This document shows positions 15,207-21,416 of a stretch of DNA of 28,377 nucleotides, piece after piece (within the stretch, counting starts at the first letter, position 1; each line of letters begins with the position of its first letter). The translations under genes and the position numbers were made by a program. The DNA lies in contig CAZOZX010000017.1 of the NCBI GenBank assembly GCA_964584415.1, forward strand, positions 1-28,377, read 5' to 3'. The notes under the pieces were generated by a model. It saw nothing but the letters and a program-made list of their open reading frames with translations. It searched no databases and was not told the DNA's origin. The DNA is from PHAA01 sp964584415 (GTDB taxonomy: Bacteria > Bacillota > Syntrophomonadia > Syntrophomonadales > Syntrophomonadaceae).

Positions 15207-15311
15207 ATGAAGGAATACAAAACGATTGACGGCCGCACCGTGAGCACCGAATACCTCAACGAGAAATTGACCTATTTCTACAACCACGGCGGACCGGTTA
15301 TGGATATCTAG
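15207..15311 (+). CDS. Micropeptide 1 of a three-member family (34 aa), function unknown
   Basis: First gene of the sigma-54-driven operon. It starts at ATG 15207, 6 bases after AAAGGAGGGG. The C-terminal 19 residues carry the family motif YLNEKLTYFYNHGGPVMDI, preceded by a variable N-terminus (MKEYKTIDGRTVSTE). There is no signal peptide, membrane helix or cysteine. Compared with micropeptide 2, about nine of the last 20 codons differ silently and only three change the residue. That is the pattern of protein-level selection and is the best evidence that it is translated. The frame stays open upstream to 15102, but that would run through the promoter. I do not recognise the family. Confidence 0.8.
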   Translation: MKEYKTIDGRTVSTEYLNEKLTYFYNHGGPVMDI

Positions 15312-15355
15312 ATTCAGACTGCTGCAATCAGTTTATAACGAAGGAGGTGTTAAAC

Positions 15356-15445
15356 ATGAAACGGGAAACCAAGAAGAGCAACGACTACCTGAACGAAAAG
15401 CTCTACTACTTCTATAACAACGGCGGACCAATGATGGACATATAA
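15356..15445 (+). CDS. Micropeptide 2 of the same family (29 aa)
   Basis: Starts at ATG 15356 behind AAGGAGGTGTT and encodes 29 residues ending in YLNEKLYYFYNNGGPMMDI. It is nearly identical to micropeptide 1 over the C-terminal 19 residues but uses many different synonymous codons, so it is an old duplicate kept by selection. It lacks the N-terminal TIDGRTV-like part. Its leader (ATAACGAAGGAGGTGTT) is nearly the same as that of micropeptide 3, showing that whole gene-plus-ribosome-site units were duplicated. The very high aromatic content (Y, Y, Y, F, Y near the C-terminus) is notable. Its function is unknown. Confidence 0.8.
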   Translation: MKRETKKSNDYLNEKLYYFYNNGGPMMDI

Positions 15446-15515
15446 TGTGGAACTCCAGCCAGCGACCAGGCTGTATATATAAGGATATATGTCAATAACA
15501 AAGGAGGTGTTTTAG

Positions 15516-15692
15516 ATGATCCTGGCTAGAAAGACATACTATGATTTTGATGAATCCCTGGCAAAGGGAGATCTTAGGCCAAACAAAGTAACTTTCAAAG
15601 TTATTGATGGCAAAAAGGACAAGAGTGCCGGTTGCGATTACCTAAATGAAAACCGATTCTATTTCTACAACGACGGGGGACTGGTGGTTTAG
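15516..15692 (+). CDS. Micropeptide 3, longer family member (58 aa)
   Basis: Starts at ATG 15516 behind AAGGAGGTGTT. The 40-residue N-terminal part is new and charged (MILARKTYYDFDESLAKGD...) but includes KVIDGKKDKS, which echoes KTIDGRTVS of micropeptide 1. The C-terminal family motif is YLNENRFYFYNDGGLVV: the GGP proline and the MDI end are lost. It has a single cysteine, C40, just before the motif. It may be a fused or specialised copy, for example a partner or immunity version of the shorter peptides, but nothing shows this directly. Its function is unknown. Confidence 0.78.
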   Translation: MILARKTYYDFDESLAKGDLRPNKVTFKVIDGKKDKSAGCDYLNENRFYFYNDGGLVV

Positions 15693-15746
15693 CCGCAATT
15701 GAAAGGCAATCGCAATAAAATAAATCTTTTATGCCAGGAGGAAGAA

Positions 15747-15812
15747 ATAAACGCAGACTATTTATCTAAAAACAAGGCTATTATGGGAGCACCTGCCCCA
15801 TTAAGGAGATAG
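15747..15812 (+). pseudogene. Possible decayed fourth micropeptide copy
   Basis: After AGGAGGAAG the frame from ATA 15747 reads INADYLSKNKAIMGAPAPLRR and then stops. DYLSKN resembles the DYLNEN of micropeptide 3, and the spacing from the ribosome site is right, but there is no ATG, GTG or TTG in this frame. It looks like a copy whose start codon and C-terminal motif have been lost. The similarity is short, so the call is tentative. Confidence 0.3.
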
Positions 15813-15815
15813 CAT

Positions 15816-15845
15816 ATGACAAAAAAAGAATACTTTGAACAGTAA
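15816..15845 (+). CDS. Nine-codon ORF at the operon end (MTKKEYFEQ)
   Basis: AAGGAG at 15803-15808 is 7 bases before ATG 15816. The frame ends after nine codons, with its TAA inside the first arm of the terminator. It may be a real minimal peptide or the start of a gene whose remainder was deleted up to the terminator. KEY echoes the start of micropeptide 1, which is too little to call homology. Confidence 0.3.
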   Translation: MTKKEYFEQ

Positions 15846-15897
15846 CGGATCTGATAGTATGCTCGAGAGCACATTATCAGATCCGTTAGTTTTATCT
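15843..15897 (+). terminator. Very strong terminator of the micropeptide operon
   Basis: A perfect 14-bp inverted repeat (TAACGGATCTGATA at 15843-15856 with TATCAGATCCGTTA at 15875-15888) encloses a second stem, TGCT/AGCA. It is followed by GTTTTATCTT. It isolates the sigma-54 operon from what follows. Confidence 0.9.
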
Positions 15898-16079
15898 TAC
15901 CTCGATTGCCCTACCCGTTTCAAAAGCATCTGCTATCCAAGGACCTCCGAGACTACTGATATAGTACTTGATTTGTAATCCTCAGGAGCTGGTTCTGTCA
16001 TCCTGAGGAGCCGAAGGCGACGAAGGATCTCAGCTAGATGCTTCGCTAATGCTCAGCATGACACATTTATGATACTTCC
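15898..16079. other. Non-coding stretch with a dispersed palindrome
   Basis: Between the terminator and the DUF5652 gene there is no coding signal. It holds the palindromic repeat described separately at 15996-16063, and a short stem CCTCAGGA (15980-15987) with TCCTGAGG (16001-16008) that overlaps it. Together with the operon tail (15693-15842), this makes a stretch of about 390 bp that contains only remnants. Confidence 0.5.
15996..16063. repeat. Dispersed palindromic repeat (TGTCATCCTGAG ... CTCAGCATGACA type)
   Basis: The 12-bp ends TGTCATCCTGAG and CTCAGCATGACA are inverted with one mismatch. The inside carries CGAAGGATCT and AGATGCTTCG, also inverted. This GTCATCCTGAG...GAAGGATCT layout is a palindromic repeat I know from many bacterial genomes, where it occurs in intergenic copies. 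It folds into a long hairpin. Only one copy is in this window. Confidence 0.65.
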
Positions 16080-16307
16080 TCAGCGGTCTCGGACCTCCTT
16101 ATACCTGTGGTTAGTGGCCAGGATATATATAATCTCGAATATACCCAGGGTGTTGATAATCAACAAGGCGATAAACCAGCCCAGTTGGGTCAGCCGCGCC
16201 GATCTCCACAGAGCCCATCCCTTCCAGAAAAACGACCATAGCAAAACTGGAGTCAGTATCATTGGGTTTCGGAGCCACTCCATAATCATGGTAGAGTCCA
16301 CAAACAA
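16080..16307 (-). CDS. Small DUF5652-type membrane protein (75 aa)
   Basis: A short hydrophobic protein with two predicted membrane helices (about residues 15-33 and 43-65). WKGWALWRSARLTQLGWFI and LLIINTLGIFEIIYIL match the pattern of the DUF5652 family (WKG-x-ALW...GWF-x-ALLI-x-NTLG-x-EI-x-Y). The tail is charged (NHRYKEVRDR). AAAGGG at 16316-16311 lies 3 bases before TTG 16307 and 9 bases before GTG 16301; the GTG may be the true start. It is monocistronic. Its function is unknown. Confidence 0.72.
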   Translation of the reverse strand: MFVDSTMIMEWLRNPMILTPVLLWSFFWKGWALWRSARLTQLGWFIALLIINTLGIFEIIYILATNHRYKEVRDR

Positions 16308-16534
16308 ACACCCTTTCTATATATTCTCGTGACTATTTTTCATGTTTTACCGATTACATTTCAATTATTCCTGCCCGGACCAAACAGGGCTAAAACTAAT
16401 ATTCAACGTACCCATTAATTTCGCTTCGAAAGTCGATCAGGCCGATAAATATTACTGAACCGGTCTAATTCCGCGCATACTAGCTAAAGGAATAATCCCG
16501 AATGCCAGCAAAGACATAAGTAAGGAGTGAAGCG

Positions 16535-17239
16535 GTGGGATCCGGTATTTTTGATATAATCGGGCCGGTCATGGTAGGGCCATCCAGTTCCCATACTGCC
16601 GGGGCAGCCAGGATTGCCGCCATCGCCAACCAGGTTTGCGGCTCCATACCTGCCAAAGTAGATTTCTACCTACATGGTTCCTTCGCCGAAACCTATAAAG
16701 GGCATGGAACCGATCAAGCTTTAGTAGGGGGAATACTGGGGTTGGATCCTGACAACCGCTGCCTGGTCCACGCGGTGGAAATAGCCCAGGATGCTGGCAT
16801 AGAATTTAATTTTCATCCTATTGACCTCGGTGACGTCCACCCTAATACGGTCAAGATAGTAATGCAGACCGCGGACGGCGTTGTTCATGAAGTAATCGGC
16901 TCATCAATTGGAGGCGGGGGCATCATTATTCATTCCGTTAATACTATTTCACTGGAATTTTCCGCCGATAATCCCACCATAATAACTCTGCATGAAGATA
17001 AACCGGGATTGTTGGCCAGCGTAACCAACCTCCTGGCCTCCTATGAGATCAATATTGCTTTCCTCAAAGTTATCCGCCAGGTTAGAGGTATTGAAGCCAG
17101 CATGGTTATTGAAACCGATGATGATATCCCGGCGACCCTAATAGAGGACCTTAAGCATTTAAAGGGCATAAAAAACGCCCAATACATCAACCTGATCCGG
17201 GAAGAAATGCGAGGGCATAATAATGTTCCAATACAATAA
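16535..17239 (+). CDS. sdaAB: L-serine ammonia-lyase, iron-sulfur-dependent, beta subunit (234 aa)
   Basis: With SdaAA it converts L-serine to pyruvate and ammonia in the cytoplasm, using an oxygen-sensitive [4Fe-4S] cluster and no PLP. The family blocks IIGPVMVGPSSSHTAGAARIA (near the N-terminus), HGSFAETYKGHGTDQALVGGILG and IGGGGI are clear. The C-terminal ACT domain, from about residue 147 (IITLHEDKPGLLASVTNLLA), is typical of the clostridial two-subunit enzyme and probably binds serine. The start is GTG 16535 after AAGGAGTG. It overlaps sdaAA by 17 bp, which implies coupled translation and a 1:1 complex. Confidence 0.96.
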   Translation: MGSGIFDIIGPVMVGPSSSHTAGAARIAAIANQVCGSIPAKVDFYLHGSFAETYKGHGTDQALVGGILGLDPDNRCLVHAVEIAQDAGIEFNFHPIDLGDVHPNTVKIVMQTADGVVHEVIGSSIGGGGIIIHSVNTISLEFSADNPTIITLHEDKPGLLASVTNLLASYEINIAFLKVIRQVRGIEASMVIETDDDIPATLIEDLKHLKGIKNAQYINLIREEMRGHNNVPIQ

Positions 17240-18098
17240 AGGATCGGATCTGATAAATCTCTGTCAGACTCAACAATTAACTTTGCCCCAGATCATAGTC
17301 CGGGCGGAAATGGAAGAAAGCGGGCTAACTGAAAATGAAATAAGACAAGCCATGGCCGACCGCCTGGAGGTGATGAGAACCTCGATTACTATCGGGATAG
17401 AGCAGGATACCATATCCAGGGGCGGATTGATCGGCGGCAACGCCAGGAAACTATACGGATATCTCGATTCAGCCCGGAGCGGCCCAACCGTGGCCAAAGC
17501 GGTGGCCTACGCCCTGGCCGTAACCGAGGTCAGCGCTTCGATGGGAATAATCGTTGCTACCCCTACCGCTGGCTCCAGTGGAATCCTGCCCGGGGTTTTA
17601 CGAGCCCTGGGAGAAGAATATCATTACAGCCAGGAAGAACTTATCGATGCCCTCTTTGTAGCTGCCGGACTGGGTCGGATCTTATCCATCAATGCTACCA
17701 TGTCGGGAGCCGAAGGAGGCTGCCAGGCTGAATGCGGATCGGCTTCCGCCATGGCCGCTGCCGCTGCGGTCCAGTTGGTGGGGGGATCACCGCAGCAATG
17801 CTTAAGTGCTGCCGCCATGGCCCTCAAAGGGCTGCTGGGGCTCATATGTGATCCCGTCGGCGGTTTGGTGGAAGTCCCCTGTTCCAAGCGCAACGCTACA
17901 TCCACCGCCAACGCCTTGATCTGCGCAGATATGGCTATGGCCGGTATCGACAGCTTCATCCCCTTTGACGAAGTAGTAGAGGCCATGGGCAAAGTGGGTG
18001 AAGCCATGTCTGCTGATTTCCGTGAAACTGCCCGGGGCGGATGCGCCGCCACCCCCACCGCCCAGGAATATACCGCTCACCGAGATTCAAGTCTCTGA
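17223..18098 (+). CDS. sdaAA: L-serine ammonia-lyase, iron-sulfur-dependent, alpha subunit (291 aa)
   Basis: Catalytic, cluster-binding subunit of the serine dehydratase. It shows VATPTAGSSGILPGVLRAL, SGAEGGCQAECGSASAMAAAA and LICDPVGGLVEVPCSKRNA, and ends with RETARGGCAATPTA. The cysteines in GGCQAE, LICDP and EVPC are the usual cluster ligands. An extra cysteine in QAEC and another in GGCAATP are unusual compared with the commoner QAEVG and GGLAATP. The length of about 290 aa is normal. ATG 17223 lies inside the end of sdaAB, behind CGAGGG. The pair is bicistronic, and its products feed pyruvate and ammonium into central metabolism. Confidence 0.96.
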   Translation: MFQYNKGSDLINLCQTQQLTLPQIIVRAEMEESGLTENEIRQAMADRLEVMRTSITIGIEQDTISRGGLIGGNARKLYGYLDSARSGPTVAKAVAYALAVTEVSASMGIIVATPTAGSSGILPGVLRALGEEYHYSQEELIDALFVAAGLGRILSINATMSGAEGGCQAECGSASAMAAAAAVQLVGGSPQQCLSAAAMALKGLLGLICDPVGGLVEVPCSKRNATSTANALICADMAMAGIDSFIPFDEVVEAMGKVGEAMSADFRETARGGCAATPTAQEYTAHRDSSL

Positions 18099-18307
18099 TA
18101 CTTTACCTTTCTGAAATAAATTCTTCGCACCTTTTTTCTATATTAATATGAAAAACATATATAAAAAGCTTAATTATAGCTGGGCATAGTTATTTTTCTA
18201 CACCTGTAACAATCAGGAAAACACCCCATATAATATATTAGCTTCACGAAACGGGTGATTGAGTGAAGAGATGTAATAAACGTCTATTTGGTGAGGAGGA
18301 ATTTCGG

Positions 18308-18769
18308 ATGGGCGCCAATTTTAGCTGCACCTTCCCTTTAGGCCATGAACAGAAGATTTTTGTGGTATGCGGAAAAGGCTGTAACATTGAGTTAGATAAT
18401 GTCCGCGAAGGATGTACATCCATCGTACTGGCAGAACTGCCGATAAGAACGAGCTGTTTGGTAAATCCCCTGATTAAGATCGATTTCTCCACGATAATCG
18501 AGGTTGATGACGGTAATGAAGTTGAGTTATTGATCGCTCTAAAGAGGCATTGCGGCAGAGACTGTGATGTGCTTCATACCTGGGAGCTGGAATTTGAAGA
18601 AGTAGAACTGCTGCCGTTCAGTTTTACCTACTGTGATGACAGCCTGGGATCACACCGGGGTTGCTGCATATACACCGTAGAAATTGTCAAGATTGACGTA
18701 GAGGGGGGCAATAATGTAGACGAAATTGAGACCTCCAGCACTTTCATCAACGCTGTCGTCCAAGGATAA
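18308..18769 (+). CDS. Cysteine-rich DUF4489 family protein (153 aa)
   Basis: This belongs to the clostridial DUF4489 family of unknown function. The recognisable core is SIVLAELPIRTSCLVNPLIKIDFSTII, then a charged C-G-R-D-C turn, PFSFTYCDDSLGSHRGCC-x-YTVE, and a C-terminal beta-rich part ending in INAVV. It has about ten cysteines in 153 residues and no signal peptide or membrane helix. The predicted structure is mostly beta sheet. Relatives occur mainly in spore-forming Clostridia. I choose ATG 18308 because AGGAGG lies 8-9 bases upstream; an earlier GTG at 18263 has a weaker site. It is monocistronic, with a hairpin at 18795-18821. Confidence 0.8.
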   Translation: MGANFSCTFPLGHEQKIFVVCGKGCNIELDNVREGCTSIVLAELPIRTSCLVNPLIKIDFSTIIEVDDGNEVELLIALKRHCGRDCDVLHTWELEFEEVELLPFSFTYCDDSLGSHRGCCIYTVEIVKIDVEGGNNVDEIETSSTFINAVVQG

Positions 18770-18794
18770 TCACCTGCTGCAACCTCAACCAGTA

Positions 18795-18821
18795 TAGGCC
18801 CCTTCACTATGAGGGGGCTTA
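18795..18821 (+). terminator. Hairpin between convergent genes
   Basis: TAGGCCCC (18795-18802) pairs with GGGGCTTA (18814-18821), with one G-T pair. The T content after it is low on the plus strand. It sits between the DUF4489 gene and the minus-strand acyltransferase gene and may serve both. Confidence 0.55.
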
Positions 18822-18840
18822 GTATTGCTGTCACCTATTC

Positions 18841-19644
18841 TCAGTCCAAACCAAATCCGCCTTCTATGAGTCTGGTAAGACGGTAAAGAGCCCTCACTGC
18901 CGGGGCTCCATCGATAACGTCATGATCAGCCAGGACAGTCAGACTCAGATACTCCCTAGTCTCGATCTTGTCATGTACTACCCCAGGTTTCTTTACTACT
19001 GAACCCACCGCCACGCATAATGGATGAACACTGACTGGAATCACCCAGCCCCTGATACGCCCAGCGGTACCAACCGAAGTAATCATTACCGTGCCCATAT
19101 TTTGTTTGGTGAGATCCGGGCTCCCCACGATCACCTTCCAAATCCATCTTCTCAGAATGCCGGGCAGCCAATAGTAGGCCTTCATCATGAGGTCATCCTT
19201 TTTCTCGCCCAGCACAAAATCGCCTTCGCCCTCAATGGCCTGCTGCTGGCCACCCTTGATTTCTTGGGTGATTTCATTAATGCTTTTCAGATTGGTCTGG
19301 CGGAGAACATAGGGCAACGGCACCTTTTTGCCCCCGATCTCCCGTTCAATCATTATCGATATATCAACATCGTCGAATATTACCGCTTGCCTCTTACCTC
19401 TGCGCACGGCATGGAGCTCGGGAAATTCAGTAACCACCTGGGAAATGCATTTGATCAGCCAGGCGTTGAAGGAAATATCGTGTGACAACTTCCTTCTCTC
19501 CGCAATCAGCCGGCGAGCCTCGGTAACATCCAATTCTATGAGCGCCTTCATGTGATGCTTTTTCAGCCCGATCTGGCCGATATCGGTGGTCGCCAACCGG
19601 CTCTTGGGAAAGGTTTCGGTCCGATATTTGCCGATCTTGTCCAA
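18841..19644 (-). CDS. 2-oxoacid dehydrogenase E2-type acyltransferase catalytic domain, no lipoyl domain (267 aa)
   Basis: This has the chloramphenicol-acetyltransferase-like fold of dihydrolipoamide acyltransferases. It shows the conserved HH-x-KALIELDVTEAR N-terminal strand, FNAWLIKCISQVVTEFPELHA, MGTVMITSVGTAG, and the catalytic ADHDVIDGAPA motif, in which His and Asp match DHRxxDG. The lipoyl and subunit-binding domains of real E2 proteins are absent, and no E1 or E3 gene is near, so it is not a pyruvate dehydrogenase part. It probably moves an acyl group from CoA to an unknown acceptor. I prefer TTG 19644, because GGGAGGGGG lies about 7 bases upstream and the protein then begins MDKIGKYRTE as in relatives. 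A TTG at 19689 would add 15 residues. Confidence 0.82.
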   Translation of the reverse strand: MDKIGKYRTETFPKSRLATTDIGQIGLKKHHMKALIELDVTEARRLIAERRKLSHDISFNAWLIKCISQVVTEFPELHAVRRGKRQAVIFDDVDISIMIEREIGGKKVPLPYVLRQTNLKSINEITQEIKGGQQQAIEGEGDFVLGEKKDDLMMKAYYWLPGILRRWIWKVIVGSPDLTKQNMGTVMITSVGTAGRIRGWVIPVSVHPLCVAVGSVVKKPGVVHDKIETREYLSLTVLADHDVIDGAPAVRALYRLTRLIEGGFGLD

Positions 19645-19803
19645 GATAAGGCCCCCTCCCTGACCTACGCCAATTGCAAACAGGATCAATACTTTATTTC
19701 TGCGTTCCTAGGCATAATTTTCCACATTGATTTGCTAAAATCCTGTAAAATATCAACCTCATAATCGGATGGTATTTGCGTATATTTCATTATGGTTCCA
19801 TAC

Positions 19804-20865
19804 TTAAGGCCCATCCCTCGATCTTTCTTTTTTCATGGCTAACCAATCTTGATAATCTATATCCTTTCGGCCAAAGATACTATCTCGCCACATAAGATAA
19901 ACCCTGTAAAGTGGGTCTTCTTGATTATCCTTGGGTAATTTCAGATCAGATCTGATCCTCTCCTGATAGGTCGATAAAACATTCTCTTTAACTTTCTTTG
20001 AATCTGTATTTAGCAGCGGTTCAAACTCGTCTGTAATGCTGCTTTGCTTGGGGTTGATGGTTGTGTGATTGTGCAACCCAGGGGTCATAGCTACATATGA
20101 CCTTACCGTCATATCAACGTATGACCCTTTTCGATCTGAACAGTCGTGTCGAAGGTATGACCTTCGACATACTTTCTTTCTGTCTTTATCTGTCTTTAAA
20201 TTTGTTTTTAGGCATGGCTCATAATCAAGTACATGGCTGGATAGACCATGTTGCCGAGTCGTACAATCGTGCAACTCAGGTGTCATATCATGGTATGACT
20301 GTAAACCATCATTTTCGAACATTACCTCTTGGTTGAAGGTCATATCATCGTATGACCCCTCAGCCTCTTTTTCTTGAATTTCAGTATAACCTTCTGTTTC
20401 TTTGGCGGCCGATTCAATAGGCATGATTTTATGCTCGTTATGAACGGGATGGCGGTTGCGGCGGTTGGTTTTGAGCGAGTATTTCGAGTATTTATAGATG
20501 CCGGTTCTCTGATTTTCGGCCAGTTTATCAAGGTCAGCTGCGCTGGAGCACCATAGGGTCAGGTCACTTTCCATGTGGTAATACAACCTTCCCTGCCGGC
20601 GGATTCGACGGATAATACGCATATCAATGAGCTCGTTGATCTGCTTGGATATATATGCTTTGCTGGTATTGCAGGCGGCGGCAAATTCGGTCAGGGTAAT
20701 GGGGCCCTCGGACTTGTTCCAACCATAAGTGCGGCGTGATATGAACATGCATATTTTCAATTGGGTAGCATTAATTTTGGTTACCATCAAAGTTTCCATG
20801 ATGGGATTGGGTACGCGTATGAAACCGTGTTCGAGGTCCTGTTTTAGCATCTCTTCGTCTGGCAT
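19804..20865 (-). CDS. Phage replication protein O-like initiator (353 aa)
   Basis: Residues about 12-60 (GFIRVPNPIMETLMV...LKICMFISRRTYGWNKS) match the N-terminal DNA-binding domain of phage replication protein O. A winged-helix part with LTEFAAACNTSKAYISKQINELIDMRII follows to about residue 115. The middle (about 170-290) is low in predicted structure and repeats S-Y-x-x-M-T four times, with two copies followed by P-x-LH-x-x-TT. The C-terminus (YRVYLMWRDSIFGRKDIDYQDW) may bind a helicase loader. The start is ATG 20865; AAAGGAGG is about 14 bases upstream, longer than usual. No phage or plasmid genes flank it. Its role as initiator of a mobile or integrated replicon is inference, supported by the palindromes inside the gene. 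Confidence 0.75.
   Translation of the reverse strand: MPDEEMLKQDLEHGFIRVPNPIMETLMVTKINATQLKICMFISRRTYGWNKSEGPITLTEFAAACNTSKAYISKQINELIDMRIIRRIRRQGRLYYHMESDLTLWCSSAADLDKLAENQRTGIYKYSKYSLKTNRRNRHPVHNEHKIMPIESAAKETEGYTEIQEKEAEGSYDDMTFNQEVMFENDGLQSYHDMTPELHDCTTRQHGLSSHVLDYEPCLKTNLKTDKDRKKVCRRSYLRHDCSDRKGSYVDMTVRSYVAMTPGLHNHTTINPKQSSITDEFEPLLNTDSKKVKENVLSTYQERIRSDLKLPKDNQEDPLYRVYLMWRDSIFGRKDIDYQDWLAMKKERSRDGP
20083..20357. repeat. Intragenic palindromic iterons, candidate replication origin
   Basis: Four palindromes GTCATA-N6-TATGAC lie at 20083-20102 (with GG/CC extension), 20108-20125, 20282-20299 and 20338-20357 (extended). A fifth half-site, GTATGACC at 20155-20162, sits inside a different perfect dyad at 20147-20169 that has 10-bp arms. 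All centres are spaced by multiples of three (24, 36, 138 and 57 bp), so each copy encodes SYxxMT or a relic in the same frame. An AT-rich tract with two TCTGTCTTTA repeats lies at about 20166-20211. This arrangement resembles the lambda origin, whose iterons and AT-rich stretch lie inside gene O. Confidence 0.65.
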
Positions 20866-21416
20866 AGTGATAATATCAACCTCCTTTGTCGATATTTCCT
20901 AGAACAGCTGCTGAGAGCACAAAAAAATTCCAGGGCATTTGAGCCCCAGGGCGTAGGCCATGATTTTCTTGCGTTTTCTTCATCAGAATACCTTATTTAC
21001 TATTTTAAGATTCTTTGTTAATTATTTCAACAAAATTCGAACCTATGTTCTCCTGGCTTCTTCAGTAATCCCAATCGTGCTAAGGCATTTCTATCTCTGG
21101 ACCACTCAGGTTTTGTTTGAAATAATGTCTACATACCTATTAAAATTAAAGTACTTGGTTTCTAAAGTTAAACAAAATTTAAACTCGCTACAGAGAAAAA
21201 GCCCGGTCATGGAAGGAGGGACGAGGACCGCCGACTTTTAGAAATACCAGGCTAATATTAACACTCCGTCTTTGACATAATCGCACTTATGACTATCCAC
21301 TCAAATATTTTCTCACCCAATGCCCCGATTCTAAGAAACAAGTATACCCAATCCTGTTATTCCTGCTGTTATAGGTTCAATAGACCGATGCTTAGCATTA
21401 ACGAGGAGGGACGGAA
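20866..21416. other. AT-rich intergenic region
   Basis: This 551-bp gap lies between the RepO-like gene and the acyl-CoA dehydrogenase gene, which are divergent. It holds CCAGGGC as a direct repeat (20930-20955) and an AT-rich middle. A TTGACA lies at 21272-21277 with a poor -10 (TATCCA, 16 bp away) that might serve the dehydrogenase. An open frame of 93 codons at 20960-21241 has no ribosome binding site and an odd composition, so I do not call it. Confidence 0.5.

Noticed and set aside
15207..15692. Toxin-antitoxin system
   Set aside because: The small proteins are related to one another, lack hydrophobic toxin features and have no separate antitoxin-like partner.
15134..15888. RiPP biosynthetic cluster around the micropeptides
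   Set aside because: No radical SAM enzyme, cyclodehydratase, lanthipeptide synthetase, peptidase or exporter lies in or beside the operon; a modifying enzyme elsewhere cannot be excluded.
20083..20357. CRISPR array
   Set aside because: The repeats are short, irregularly spaced, palindromic and lie in frame inside a coding gene; no cas genes are present.
20960..21241. 93-codon plus-strand open frame in the AT-rich gap
   Set aside because: There is no ribosome binding site, composition is unlike neighbouring genes and no domain is recognisable; it is probably chance in AT-rich DNA.
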